A DNA stretch of 64,000 bases from positions 186,001 to 250,000 of the forward strand of contig NZ_JANU01000013.1 of the NCBI RefSeq assembly GCF_001044395.1, given 5' to 3'. Shown here piece by piece: positions 35,696 to 45,475 of this stretch. Positions within the stretch are counted from its first letter, which is position 1; each line of letters begins with the position of its first letter. Made by a program: the position numbers and the translations under genes. Source of the DNA: Caenimonas sp. SL110 (lineage in GTDB: Bacteria > Pseudomonadota > Gammaproteobacteria > Burkholderiales > Burkholderiaceae_C). The notes under the pieces were generated by a model. That model searched no databases, was not told where the DNA came from, and saw nothing but the letters and a program-made list of their open reading frames with translations.

Positions 35696-36415
35696 TCAGC
35701 GATCCAGCTGGCGGTCCAGCAGGCGGTTTCGCGCCTGGTCCAGGTGGTAGCGCATCGCGATGGCGGCGCTGTCCGAATCGCCCACCCGGATCGCGTGGAC
35801 GATGCGGTCGTGTTCGTCCAGCACCCGGTCGCGACGCTTTTCTGACGCCTCGCGCGTGAGGGACAGCGTGACATTCATGCCGCTCACGACGCGGTCCTTG
35901 AGCTGGTCGATTGCTTCCACCAGCAACCCGTTGCCCGACGCCACCGCAATGGCGTGGTGAAAGGCGAAATCTGCCTGTTTGGCCAGTCCGCCTTCGCCAA
36001 ATGAATCGCTCAGCGCCCGACGTGCGCGCTCGATCTCGCGAATCTGCTCTTCGGTGCGATGACGCGCGGCCAGCCGGGCGGACAGCTCTTCGATGGCCAT
36101 GCGAAATTCCATCACCTGCAGCACTTCGTGCAGGCTCTGGCGCTGGGTGAGTTCGGCCACGCGCTGCGACGGGCTTCGCTGCACATAGGTGCCCGAGCCT
36201 TGGCGGGCGATGACCACGCCGTCGGATTGCAGGCGCTGCAAGGCCTCGCGCACGACGGGCCGGGAGACGGCAAACCGCTGGGCCAACTGGTTTTCGGTCG
36301 GCAGGCGATCGCCCGCAGAGAAACGCCCGGCCATGATCTCGTCGAGCAGTTCTCCATAAACCGTGTCGGACAGGCGAGGCCGCTCGATGGGTGAAGGATG
36401 GTCGATGGCGTTCAT
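35696..36415 (-). CDS. GntR-family transcriptional regulator (FadR/FCD subfamily)
   Basis: A 239-residue regulator. The N-terminal winged helix-turn-helix has DRLPTENQLAQRFAVSRPVVREALQRLQSDGVV and ends GSGTYVQ; the C-terminal all-helical FCD ligand-binding domain follows (MEFRMAIEELSARLAARH, then FHHAIAVASGN). FCD proteins sense organic acids. It lies between the two Bug receptor genes, upstream of the DapA-like operon on the same strand (116-base gap). It likely controls this operon and the divergent receptor gene at 36529. Confidence 0.9.
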   Translation of the reverse strand: MNAIDHPSPIERPRLSDTVYGELLDEIMAGRFSAGDRLPTENQLAQRFAVSRPVVREALQRLQSDGVVIARQGSGTYVQRSPSQRVAELTQRQSLHEVLQVMEFRMAIEELSARLAARHRTEEQIREIERARRALSDSFGEGGLAKQADFAFHHAIAVASGNGLLVEAIDQLKDRVVSGMNVTLSLTREASEKRRDRVLDEHDRIVHAIRVGDSDSAAIAMRYHLDQARNRLLDRQLDR

Positions 36416-36528
36416 GGGGCGGGGCCATTCTACAAACGCAGGTGACAGCACGCGGGTGATTCCGTATTGATGCCCGCCGTGACACGGGGTGCAATACGCC
36501 GACAGCAATACCGTCCAGGAGACAAAAC

Positions 36529-37491
36529 ATGCGCCGCAGACAAGTCGTTCAACTGGCAGCCGCCGCCGTGGCCGCCCCCTCGCTGAGCGCGTTCGCGCAG
36601 GCGTTTCCTTCGCGACCGATCAAGCTGGTGATCGCATTTCCGGCGGGCGGCCCGACCGACATCACGATGCGTCAGCTCGCGGAGAACGCGTCGAAACACC
36701 TCGGCCAGCAGGTAATCATCGAAAACAAGGCTGGTGCGGGCGGCTCACTGCCTGCGCAGAACCTGCAGATTTCGCCACCGGACGGCTACACGCTGGCGCA
36801 GATTCCACTGGGCGTGTTTCGGCTGCCGTACACCACCAAGCTCACCTGGGACCCGATCAAGGACATCAGCTACATCATCAACGTCACGGGTTATGCCTTC
36901 GGCATCGTGGCTCCGACCGATGGGCCGATCAAGAACTGGGCGGATTTCGTTGCGTACGCGAAGGCCAACCCGGGCAAGCTGAGCTATGGCTCGACCGGTG
37001 TGCTCACAAGCCCGCACCTCACCACCGAACTGATCGCGCAGCGCCTGGGTATCCAGCTCAACCACATCCCCTACAAAGGCAATGCCGACCTGAACCAGGC
37101 CCTGATGGGCGGGCAGCTCATGGCAGGCGCCGACTCGACGGGTTGGGCGCCGCTGGTGGAAGCCGGCAAGGTGCGCGTGCTCAACACCTGGGGCGACAAG
37201 CGCCTGCCGAAATATCCCGACGTGCCGACGCTGAAAGACCTGGGCATCGACATCGTGCAGAACTCGCCGTTCGGCATCGGTGCGCCTCGCGGAACACCGC
37301 CCGAGGTGGTCGCGCGATTGCACGATGCTTTCAAGAAGGCGATGGAAGAGCCGAGCTACGTGCAGTCGCTGGCCAAGTACGACATGGTGCCGATCTACAT
37401 GAGTTCCAGCGATTACCTCAAGTTCGCGCAGGACACGTTTGTGCGCGAGAAGGCGCTGGTCGAAAAGCTCGGGCTTTTGAAGACGCAGTAA
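36529..37491 (+). CDS. Bug-family (TctC-like) solute receptor
   Basis: A 320-residue periplasmic receptor with a short signal (MRRRQVVQLAAAAVAAPSLS start) and the hallmark FPSRPIKLVIAFPAGGPTDITMR, then NKAGAGGSLPAQN and HIPYKGNADLNQAL. It is divergent from the GntR regulator (113-base gap). It differs clearly from the receptor at 32659, for example in loop lengths and key residues, so the two probably bind different but metabolically linked acids. A GGAG site lies before the ATG. Confidence 0.9.
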   Translation: MRRRQVVQLAAAAVAAPSLSAFAQAFPSRPIKLVIAFPAGGPTDITMRQLAENASKHLGQQVIIENKAGAGGSLPAQNLQISPPDGYTLAQIPLGVFRLPYTTKLTWDPIKDISYIINVTGYAFGIVAPTDGPIKNWADFVAYAKANPGKLSYGSTGVLTSPHLTTELIAQRLGIQLNHIPYKGNADLNQALMGGQLMAGADSTGWAPLVEAGKVRVLNTWGDKRLPKYPDVPTLKDLGIDIVQNSPFGIGAPRGTPPEVVARLHDAFKKAMEEPSYVQSLAKYDMVPIYMSSSDYLKFAQDTFVREKALVEKLGLLKTQ

Positions 37492-37516
37492 GCGTGCGTG
37501 GGTGAACGGGTAAGGC

Positions 37517-38329
37517 CTATCGTTCGAGGATCGCGCGTGCGACCTCGGCGAAGCCCGCGCCGCGCTCGGACGGCGTGATGTATTTCGGTGGGTGTGAAAG
37601 CTGCGCTTCGAACCGCCGGATGTTGGCGACACCTACGCTGTGGGGGAAGTGTTCGAACATGAGCACGTCGTTGGTCGAGTCGCCGACGTAGACCCAGTTG
37701 TCGATCTCGTCGTCGAGCTCGCGTCCGTAGAGCTCGCGCACGATCCACCGTGCGCCGGCGAGCTTGTTGTGGTCACCGTACCAGCCGTTGATGTGGATGG
37801 AACTCACCGTGGCGTTCATGCCATGGAGTTCCATCAGCTTCACAACCTGAGCGATGCCATGCGGGGGCAGATGGGTGTACTCGCTGTGGTCGATCGCGAT
37901 GTCGGTTTCGCGGCCGGCGCTGTCGCGAGAGATCGTCGCGCCCGGCACTTCGGCCACGATTCGCTGCGCGACTTCCTGCATGCGCGCGTAGTTCTTCGTG
38001 CGCAGTTCGACGTCCTGCTGGTAGATTTTTTCGAGGCGCATCGCTGCTCCCTCTCCCTCTGGGAGAGGGCTGGGGTGAGGGCGAAGTGCGACAGCACCGT
38101 TCTCAGCCACGATCGCATCGACCGGCCACTGCAACGCAAACGGCTCGCTCCAGCCCACCGGCCTCCCGGTGATCGGAACGACGCGAATCCCCGCAGCGTG
38201 CAGGTCGGCAAGCGCCTGCAAGGCATCGCCCGTCACCACGCCTTCGGTGGTCAGCGTGTCATCGATATCGGTGAAGACGCCGGTGATGCGCCGCCGGTCC
38301 ACAACCGGCCATTCGATCAGCTTGAGCAT
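37517..38329 (-). CDS. HAD-superfamily (type IIB) hydrolase carrying an in-frame repeat
   Basis: A 270-residue HAD phosphatase of the IIB (Cof/MPGP-like) group. Motif I is FTDIDDTLT (residues 19-27); motif II is PITGRP; a lysine in NKLAGA; motif IV is GDSTNDVLMF. It resembles mannosyl-3-phosphoglycerate or sucrose-phosphate phosphatase-like enzymes, but the substrate is open. Residues 84-94 (HPSPLPEGEG region) are encoded by a mobile-type repeat inserted between the first Rossmann strands and the cap. The reading frame stays intact, so the enzyme may still be active. It is followed on its left by the convergent Bug receptor gene. Confidence 0.85.
   Translation of the reverse strand: MLKLIEWPVVDRRRITGVFTDIDDTLTTEGVVTGDALQALADLHAAGIRVVPITGRPVGWSEPFALQWPVDAIVAENGAVALRPHPSPLPEGEGAAMRLEKIYQQDVELRTKNYARMQEVAQRIVAEVPGATISRDSAGRETDIAIDHSEYTHLPPHGIAQVVKLMELHGMNATVSSIHINGWYGDHNKLAGARWIVRELYGRELDDEIDNWVYVGDSTNDVLMFEHFPHSVGVANIRRFEAQLSHPPKYITPSERGAGFAEVARAILER
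38047..38082. repeat. In-frame CCCTCTCCC-type repeat inside the HAD gene
   Basis: The stretch has CCCTCTCCCTCTGGGAGAGG, followed by GCTGGGGTGAGGGC. This is the well-known short palindromic repeat found between genes in many proteobacteria, here inside a coding region. The inner part forms a stem (CCCTCTCCC/GGGAGAGGG). It is translated as HPSPLPEGEG. Confidence 0.85.
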
Positions 38330-38350
38330 GCGAGGCTTGACGGTCGAATA

Positions 38351-39985
38351 TCAGTTGTTATGCAGCGCCAGACCCGCGTGTTCGCGCAGCGGATGGAAGT
38401 GGATTTTGGGGAAGCGCTCCTGGGCCAGGCGCACGTCGTAGGGCGACGTGCAAAGGAACGCGAGCGTGTTCGCCGCATCGAGCGCCATTCGCTGCGGGTA
38501 GGCATCGACGAATGCGCGCAACTCGGCCGGTGAATCGGCAGTGATCCAGCGGGCACCGGTGTACTGGCTGCCCTCCAGCCGGATGTCGGCGTCGTATTCG
38601 GCCTTGAGCCGGTGCTGCACGACTTCAAACTGCAGTTGGCCGACGGCGCCCAGCAACATCGGGCCGCCAATCTCGGGGCGAAACACCTGGATCGCGCCTT
38701 CTTCGCCAAGCTGCGCAAGGCCTTGCTGCAACTGCTTGGTGCGAAGCGGGTTCTTCAGGATGACGGTCATGAACAGTTCCGGCGCGAAGAACGGCAGGCC
38801 TGTGAACTGCAGGTTGGCGCCATCGGTGATGGTGTCGCCCAGCTGCACGCCGCCGTGCGTCGTGAAGCCGATGATGTCCCCCGCGTAAGCCTCGTCCACG
38901 GCTTCGCGGCGCTGCGACAGGAAGGTCACCACAGAGGTCGGCCGCAGCTCTTTCGCGGTGCGCTGCACCTTGAGCTTCATGCCCGGTGTGTACTTGCCCG
39001 ACGCCATGCGAACGAATGCGATACGGTCACGGTGATTGGCGTCCATGTTGGCCTGCACCTTGAACACGACGCCCGCGAAGTTTTCGTCCTCCGGATGGAT
39101 TTCCTTGATGACGGGCTGGCGATTGACCATCAGCTGGCTGGTTCGCGGTTGCGGCGACGGAGCCAGATCGACCAGCGCTTCCAGCACTTCCATCACACCG
39201 AAATTGTTCACGCCGGAGCCGAAGAAGACCGGCGTCTGCTTGCCCGCGAGGAACGCTTCGTGGTCCCACTCGGGCGACGCGCCGATCGCCAGTTCCATGC
39301 TCTGCTCGGCGTCGGTGAATTCGCGGCCGAAGCGCTCGGTGAGCTTGGCGCGTTCGGACAGCGGAATCGTTTCGAAGTCTTGCGGCAGGCGTTCGGAGCC
39401 CGACTCGAACACCGTCATCGCCTTGGTGCGCAGGTTCATGATGCCGCCGAAGCTCTTGCCCTGGCCCACCGGCCAGGTCATAGGCACGCACGGCATGCCG
39501 AGTTCGCGCTCGACCTCATCGAGGATGTCCAGGGGCTCACGAACTTCGCGGTCCATCTTGTTGACGAAGGTGATGATGGGCGTGTTGCGCTGGCGGCAGA
39601 CTTCGATCAGGCGCCGGGTCTGCGCTTCAACGCCGTTGGCCGCATCGATCACCATCAGCGCCGAGTCGACGGCGGTGAGCACGCGGTAGGTATCTTCCGA
39701 AAAGTCCTTGTGGCCGGGCGTGTCGAGCAGGTTGATGACGTGGTCGCGGTAGAGCATCTGCATCACCGACGAGGCGACCGAAATGCCGCGCTGCTTTTCG
39801 ATTTCCATCCAGTCGGAGGTGGCGTGGCGGGACGCCTTGCGCGCCTTGACCGAGCCGGCGATCTGGATCGCGCCCGAGAACAGCAGGAGCTTTTCGGTGA
39901 GCGTGGTCTTACCCGCGTCCGGGTGGGAAATGATGGCGAACGTGCGGCGGCGCCGGGTTTCGGCGGCGTAGGGCGAGGCAGACAA
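38351..39985 (-). CDS. prfC: Peptide chain release factor 3
   Basis: A 544-residue GTPase that recycles class I release factors from the ribosome. It has AIISHPDAGKTTLTEK (G1), the GISVASSVMQ switch (G2), DTPGHKDFSEDTYR (G3), NKMDRE (G4), and the RF3-type C-terminal domains to ALHNN. I chose the TTG at 39985 because its product (MSASPYAAETRRRRTF) aligns with the family start, and GGAG lies 8 bases upstream. An ATG at 40045 would add 20 residues without similarity. The gene is 21 bases before the HAD gene. Confidence 0.92.
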   Translation of the reverse strand: MSASPYAAETRRRRTFAIISHPDAGKTTLTEKLLLFSGAIQIAGSVKARKASRHATSDWMEIEKQRGISVASSVMQMLYRDHVINLLDTPGHKDFSEDTYRVLTAVDSALMVIDAANGVEAQTRRLIEVCRQRNTPIITFVNKMDREVREPLDILDEVERELGMPCVPMTWPVGQGKSFGGIMNLRTKAMTVFESGSERLPQDFETIPLSERAKLTERFGREFTDAEQSMELAIGASPEWDHEAFLAGKQTPVFFGSGVNNFGVMEVLEALVDLAPSPQPRTSQLMVNRQPVIKEIHPEDENFAGVVFKVQANMDANHRDRIAFVRMASGKYTPGMKLKVQRTAKELRPTSVVTFLSQRREAVDEAYAGDIIGFTTHGGVQLGDTITDGANLQFTGLPFFAPELFMTVILKNPLRTKQLQQGLAQLGEEGAIQVFRPEIGGPMLLGAVGQLQFEVVQHRLKAEYDADIRLEGSQYTGARWITADSPAELRAFVDAYPQRMALDAANTLAFLCTSPYDVRLAQERFPKIHFHPLREHAGLALHNN

Positions 39986-40066
39986 GGAAGGGCTCCGGAA
40001 AACGTTGGCGCCGGGCCGCGAGGGCGGCGGGCGCGAGAAGCCCATATTGTGCCGGTCTAACCGGAT

Positions 40067-41161
40067 CTAGCGTTTGGGCGCCGCGGCGAACACCTGGCTC
40101 AGCTCAAAGGGCGTCGTGACTTCCAGCTGGTCATAGCGGCAATCCTGCGGCGGCTTGTCGGCGCGCCACCGAACGAAGGTGGTCGCATGGCGGAAACGAT
40201 CGCCCTGCATGTGATCGTATTGGACTTCGCAGACGCGCTCGGGCCGAAGCGGCTCCCAGCGCAGGTCCTTGCCACCGCTCCAGCGGCTTTGCGCGCCAGG
40301 GAGCCGGTTGGCTTCATGCGCCTGTGGATCGCCCCAATCCTTCCAGGGGTGGTCAGCCAGCGCATCGTTGCGCAGGGGTGCCAGTTCAAGGGCGAGTTGC
40401 ACGCGCATGTCCATCGTGAATGCGGATGCGACGCCTGCGTGCTGGAGCACGCCCGCATCGTTGTACAGGCCCAGCAGCAGCGATCCCACCGCGTCCTCGC
40501 GTTCCTTGTACCAGCGAAAACCTGCGACCACGCAGTCAGCCGTGCGCGAGTGCTTGATCTTGAACATGGCGCGCTTGGCGGGCAGGTACGGCGAGCTTTC
40601 AGGCTTGGCCATCACGCCGTCAAGGCCAGCGCCTTCGAATTGCTCCAGCCATTGCTGCGCAACTGCGCGGTCGCGCGTCATAGGCGTGAGGTACAGCGGT
40701 GGTTTGGCGGTGGCGATCAGGCGTTCGAGGCGCGTGCGCCGTTCGGATTGCGGCAATGCCATCACACTCTTGCCGCCCGCAGCGAGCAGGTCGAAGGCGA
40801 TGAATGCAGACGGCGTTTCTTTCGCGAGCCGTGCAATGCGCGAAGGCGCGGGATGCACGCGCTGCTGCAGGGCGTCGAAGTCGAGGCCGTGTTTGGCCAT
40901 GATGACGATCTCGCCGTCGAGCACGCAGCCCTTGGGCAGCATCTCGGACAGGGCGCGCTCGAGTTCGGGGAAGTAGCGGTTGAGCGCCTTGCCGTCGCGG
41001 CTTTGCAGATGAATGCCATCGGCACCCGAAAAAACGATGGCCCGGAAGCCGTCCCATTTGGGTTCAAAAAGGAAAGCGCCCTCTGGCGGCAGCTCCTGGG
41101 CGACCTTGGCGAGCATGGGCTCGATCGGGGATTTTGGAAACGAGGCGGAAGAAGAAGTCAT
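40067..41161 (-). CDS. ATP-dependent DNA ligase (LigC/LigD ligase domain type)
   Basis: A 364-residue ATP-dependent ligase. The nucleotidyltransferase motif I is EPKWDGFRAI with the AMP-accepting Lys35. Motif IV (LDGEIVI) and motif V (FKIKH) follow, and the OB-fold domain takes up the last 120 residues. These features match the stand-alone bacterial ligases that act in end joining or repair alongside NAD-dependent LigA. No Ku or LigD polymerase gene lies nearby. The ATG at 41161 was preferred; a longer frame to 41230 has no support. Confidence 0.9.
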   Translation of the reverse strand: MTSSSASFPKSPIEPMLAKVAQELPPEGAFLFEPKWDGFRAIVFSGADGIHLQSRDGKALNRYFPELERALSEMLPKGCVLDGEIVIMAKHGLDFDALQQRVHPAPSRIARLAKETPSAFIAFDLLAAGGKSVMALPQSERRTRLERLIATAKPPLYLTPMTRDRAVAQQWLEQFEGAGLDGVMAKPESSPYLPAKRAMFKIKHSRTADCVVAGFRWYKEREDAVGSLLLGLYNDAGVLQHAGVASAFTMDMRVQLALELAPLRNDALADHPWKDWGDPQAHEANRLPGAQSRWSGGKDLRWEPLRPERVCEVQYDHMQGDRFRHATTFVRWRADKPPQDCRYDQLEVTTPFELSQVFAAAPKR

Positions 41162-41216
41162 GGCGGATGCTATCGCCATTGCGGGTCGACGACGGCGCAG
41201 CGACCCGCCGAGCCCT

Positions 41217-41531
41217 CTACAGCCCTTCAAAAACCCTCGATTTGTCGATGAGACCGCTTTGGACCCGTTCGATGTTGTGTTCGAGGGTGATGACCTGCTC
41301 CTGAATGCTGTCGCGCACCGTTTGGGCCGCCTGCAGATCGCTTGCAGCCATGCTCCCCGGCGTGCCGGAGACCATGGAGAGCACCGTGCACAGGGTTTCC
41401 TGGGCGATCAGTCGGTCTCTCAGGATTTTCAGGCGTTCTTTGGCCTCGTCCAGGGTGGGGCCTTGTGGTCTGGGGCTGGCAAGGACTGGTTGGCGGATGT
41501 GGGTGGATCGGGCCGTGAAATTGGTTTTCAA
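41217..41531 (-). CDS. Small helical protein of unknown function
   Basis: A frame of 104 residues from a TTG at 41531. The first 30 residues are polar and disordered-looking (with PRPQGPTLDEAKERL); the rest is predicted helical, with heptad-like leucines (ERLKILRDRLIAQETL and TVRDSIQEQVITLEHNIERV). No family was recognised. The frame continues upstream without ATG into the antisense of the next gene. The start is uncertain and the gene itself is only moderately supported. Confidence 0.5.
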   Translation of the reverse strand: MKTNFTARSTHIRQPVLASPRPQGPTLDEAKERLKILRDRLIAQETLCTVLSMVSGTPGSMAASDLQAAQTVRDSIQEQVITLEHNIERVQSGLIDKSRVFEGL

Positions 41532-41628
41532 AAGTCGTCTCGGGGTTGAATAGGTCCGCCGATTTTGCAACCTGAAAGCACTCCATATCAATAAAAAAGT
41601 GCTAACAAAAATGCCGTCTACCCAAAAC

Positions 41629-42183
41629 TCAGCCACCGCAAATCTGTCCGGCCAGGCGCCCCTTTTCCACCAGGTCGGAGCACCCCTTGACCACGTTGGT
41701 GGGCCGGCAGCGGCCCATGACGTCCGCGCCCGGCTCAACCTTGGGTCCGTGATAGACGCACCCATAAGAGCAATCGCGCTGGCTGTCGCAGAGTTTGTTG
41801 GCGTCGGGTGCCTTGCGTACGGGAGCGGCTTTGGCGCTTGCCGTGCCGGGTTGGCAAAAGGGCATCGGGGAGCCAGAGGGACCCCAATTGCCGCCGGTTT
41901 GCGCGCATTGCTGGGCGACTGCAGATTCGGACACTGGTGCAAAGCACACCCCGCCCAGCGGTGCGGCTTCCATGGGAGACCACTGGCCACCGAGCCGCAG
42001 GCATTCGGTGCGGCCCCACGAGGTCTGGCAGGCCTTTTGCCAGCTGCTGCGCTGAACCCACGCTCCCTGCATCGCCGTGCACTCTGCCTGCGAGTCGATG
42101 ACCGCAGGTCGCGCGGCCGCGCCCTGCGCGAGCACGGCAGTTCCCATCGCCAGGCTCAACAGTAAAACCCAGAATGCCTTCAT
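41629..42183 (-). CDS. Cysteine-rich exported protein with three C-x3-GG-x-W repeats
   Basis: A 184-residue protein with a classical signal peptide (MKAFWVLLLSLAMGTAVLAQ). The mature part has 12 cysteines. Three imperfect internal repeats can be read: ECTAMQGAWVQ, ECLRLGGQWSP and QCAQTGGNWGP. The C-terminal third has a second cluster (LCDSQRDCSYGC, then C at GRC, KGC and ICGG). An even cysteine count and export suggest a disulphide-bonded envelope protein. No named family was recognised. Confidence 0.75.
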   Translation of the reverse strand: MKAFWVLLLSLAMGTAVLAQGAAARPAVIDSQAECTAMQGAWVQRSSWQKACQTSWGRTECLRLGGQWSPMEAAPLGGVCFAPVSESAVAQQCAQTGGNWGPSGSPMPFCQPGTASAKAAPVRKAPDANKLCDSQRDCSYGCVYHGPKVEPGADVMGRCRPTNVVKGCSDLVEKGRLAGQICGG

Positions 42184-42217
42184 GACCCCAGTCTAGCGCC
42201 GGCAACGCACCCGTTGT

Positions 42218-42223
42218 TAGAAT
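42218..42223 (+). promoter_or_regulatory. Possible -10 box of ahcY
   Basis: TAGAAT (5 of 6 matches to TATAAT) lies about 9 bases before the SAH riboswitch, as expected if transcription begins at the base of its first stem. No good -35 box is visible, so this is tentative. Confidence 0.45.
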
Positions 42224-42231
42224 CTCTCGAA

Positions 42232-42297
42232 TCCGAGGAGCGTTGCAGCACCCCAGCGGTGTGAGGCTCGGATCCTTACGCAACGACGCTCACCCAC
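42232..42297 (+). promoter_or_regulatory. S-adenosylhomocysteine (SAH) riboswitch
   Basis: The RNA has the SAH riboswitch core: CCGAGGAGCG at its start, GGCTCGG closing the first stem, and GCAACGACGCTCACCC at the end. GAGCG-TTGC and GCAAC-GACGCTC also pair, giving the expected pseudoknot-like second helix. It sits 60 bases before the ahcY start codon. Members of this class switch on ahcY when SAH accumulates. Confidence 0.9.
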
Positions 42298-42358
42298 GGC
42301 TCTGTGAGGTGAGACCCCTTTCCAGGCCGTGGCTGATCTCTTTCAACTGGAGCCACAC

Positions 42359-43786
<1,428 letters not shown>

Positions 43787-43794
43787 TCGAATGG

Positions 43795-43874
43795 TGTCAT
43801 TGCGGGCTCGACCCGCAATCCACCTGGCGCCTGAGCAAAAGCCGTCTGGATGCCGGATCGAGTCCGGCATGACA
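43795..43874. repeat. Two-hairpin intergenic repeat, copy D
   Basis: TGTCATTGCGGGCTCGACCC/GCAATCC, linker, GGATGCCGGATCGAGTCCGG/CATGACA. Unlike copies A-C it lies between codirectional genes (ahcY and tlyA), where the hairpins could cut read-through or protect the ahcY mRNA end. Confidence 0.85.
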
Positions 43875-43887
43875 ACCACGTTGAATC

Positions 43888-44631
43888 ATGCGTGTTGATC
43901 AACTCCTTGTTGAGCGCGGCCTTGCGACCTCACGGTCGCAGGCGCAGCGCCTGATCGCGTCTGGCGTGCGCTGGCGCGACCGCGGTGACTGGAAGGCCGT
44001 CGTCAAGAACGGCGACGAGGTTTCGGCCGACGCCGAGATCGAGCTGCTCGACGACGCGGAGGCTCGCTATGTTTCTCGCGGTGGGCTCAAGCTTGAAGGC
44101 GCGCTGAAGGCGAGCGGTATCGATGTGACGGGCAAGTTGTGTCTCGATGTCGGCCAGTCCACCGGCGGCTTCACGGACTGCCTGCTTCGCCAGGGCGCAC
44201 GGCATGTGGTTGGCGTCGATGTGGGACAGGGTCAGTTGCACGACAACATCCGTAGTGATGAGCGAGTGACCGCGATCGAGAAGGTCAACGCGCGAGAGCT
44301 GTCGGGTGAAGACGCCGGCGACGATCCGTTTGATCTGGTCGTCGGTGATCTCTCGTTCATATCGAGCACACTGGTTTTGCCGGCGCTTGTGCCGTTGATG
44401 GCGCAGGGCGGCGAGCTGCTGTTTCTCGTCAAGCCGCAATTCGAATTGCAGCCTGGGCAAGTGGGCAAGGGCGGGATCGTGACGGACAAAGCACTCTACG
44501 ACTTCGTAAAGCAACGCGTCGCTGATTGCTGCGCATCCCTCGGGTTGCAGGTGAAGGCGTGGCATGAGAGCCCGATTGCAGGTGGTGACGGGAACCGCGA
44601 GTTCTTCGTTCACGCCACAAAAAATGATTGA
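43888..44631 (+). CDS. tlyA: TlyA-family rRNA (cytidine-2'-O)-methyltransferase
   Basis: A 247-residue protein with an S4 RNA-binding domain at the N-terminus (MRVDQLLVERGLATSRSQAQRLI) and an FtsJ-like methyltransferase fold. The SAM site is LCLDVGQSTGGFTDCLL (residues about 87-103). Further motifs are GVDVGQGQL, DLVVGDLSFIS and FLVKPQFE, matching the K-D-K-E type catalytic set. It probably 2'-O-methylates rRNA; some homologues are called hemolysins in old annotation. It lies between ahcY and metF. Confidence 0.9.
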   Translation: MRVDQLLVERGLATSRSQAQRLIASGVRWRDRGDWKAVVKNGDEVSADAEIELLDDAEARYVSRGGLKLEGALKASGIDVTGKLCLDVGQSTGGFTDCLLRQGARHVVGVDVGQGQLHDNIRSDERVTAIEKVNARELSGEDAGDDPFDLVVGDLSFISSTLVLPALVPLMAQGGELLFLVKPQFELQPGQVGKGGIVTDKALYDFVKQRVADCCASLGLQVKAWHESPIAGGDGNREFFVHATKND

Positions 44632-44644
44632 TGAAAGGGAGGCG

Positions 44645-45475
44645 ATGAACGCTCCGCTCAGCCTGGAATTTTTTCCCCCGAAGACGCCGGAAGGTTCGGC
44701 GAAGTTGCGCGCGGTGCGCCAGGAGTTGTACCGGCTCAAGCCCGAGTTCTGCTCGGTGACATACGGTGCCGGTGGCTCCACGCAAACAGGCACTTTCGAC
44801 ACCGTCGCAGAGATTCTGAATGAGGGCGTGGCCGCCGCATCGCACCTGTCTTGCATTGGCGCGACGCGCGATCGCGTGCGCGAAGAACTCACGCAGCTGC
44901 GTTCGATGGGCGTCCAGCGCCTCGTGGCCTTGCGCGGTGACCTGCCCAGCGGCTACGGCGCGGGCGGCGAGTTCCACTATGCGAGCGATCTCATCGCCTT
45001 TATCCGCCAGGAAACCGGCGATGCGTTTCGCATCGAAGCAGCCTGCTATCCGGAAGTGCATCCACAGGCCAAATCGCCCGATTCTGATATGCAGGCGTTC
45101 GCGCAAAAGGTGCGCGCAGGCGCCGATTCCGCGATCACGCAGTACTTCTTCAATGCAGACGCTTACTTCCGCTTCATGGATGAGGCGCGTAAGGCTCAGC
45201 TTGACATTCCCGTCGTGCCGGGGATCATGCCGATCACGAGTTCGACGCAGCTGATGCGTTTTTCGGATGCATGCGGCGCAGAGATTCCGCGCTGGATTCG
45301 CTTGCGACTGCAAGCGTTTGGCGACGACACCGCTTCGATCAAGGCGTTCGGCCTGGACGTCGTGACGGGGCTGTGCGAGCAATTGCGTCGAGGCGGAGCA
45401 CCGGGGCTGCACTTTTATACGATGAACCAGAGCGCGGCTACGGCTGAGCTTTGCAAACGATTGGGGATGATTTGA
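44645..45475 (+). CDS. metF: Methylenetetrahydrofolate reductase
   Basis: A 276-residue FAD enzyme reducing 5,10-methylene-THF to 5-methyl-THF for methionine synthesis. LEFFPPKTPEG, CSVTYGAGGSTQTGT, HLSCIGATRDRVRE, LRGDLPSGYG, YPEVHPQA and GADSAITQYFFNADAYFRF match MetF. The ATG at 44645 is preceded by GGGAGG with a short spacing; an ATG at 44624 is possible, but its residues lack similarity. With ahcY it completes the regeneration of methionine from SAH, so the SAH riboswitch links both. Its stop overlaps rlpA. Confidence 0.94.
   Translation: MNAPLSLEFFPPKTPEGSAKLRAVRQELYRLKPEFCSVTYGAGGSTQTGTFDTVAEILNEGVAAASHLSCIGATRDRVREELTQLRSMGVQRLVALRGDLPSGYGAGGEFHYASDLIAFIRQETGDAFRIEAACYPEVHPQAKSPDSDMQAFAQKVRAGADSAITQYFFNADAYFRFMDEARKAQLDIPVVPGIMPITSSTQLMRFSDACGAEIPRWIRLRLQAFGDDTASIKAFGLDVVTGLCEQLRRGGAPGLHFYTMNQSAATAELCKRLGMI

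Noticed and set aside
35580-36530. Upstream extension of the DapA-like frame to 633 residues
   Set aside because: It is antisense-like noise over the GntR gene; a TTG with a ribosome-binding site at 35579 fits the family.
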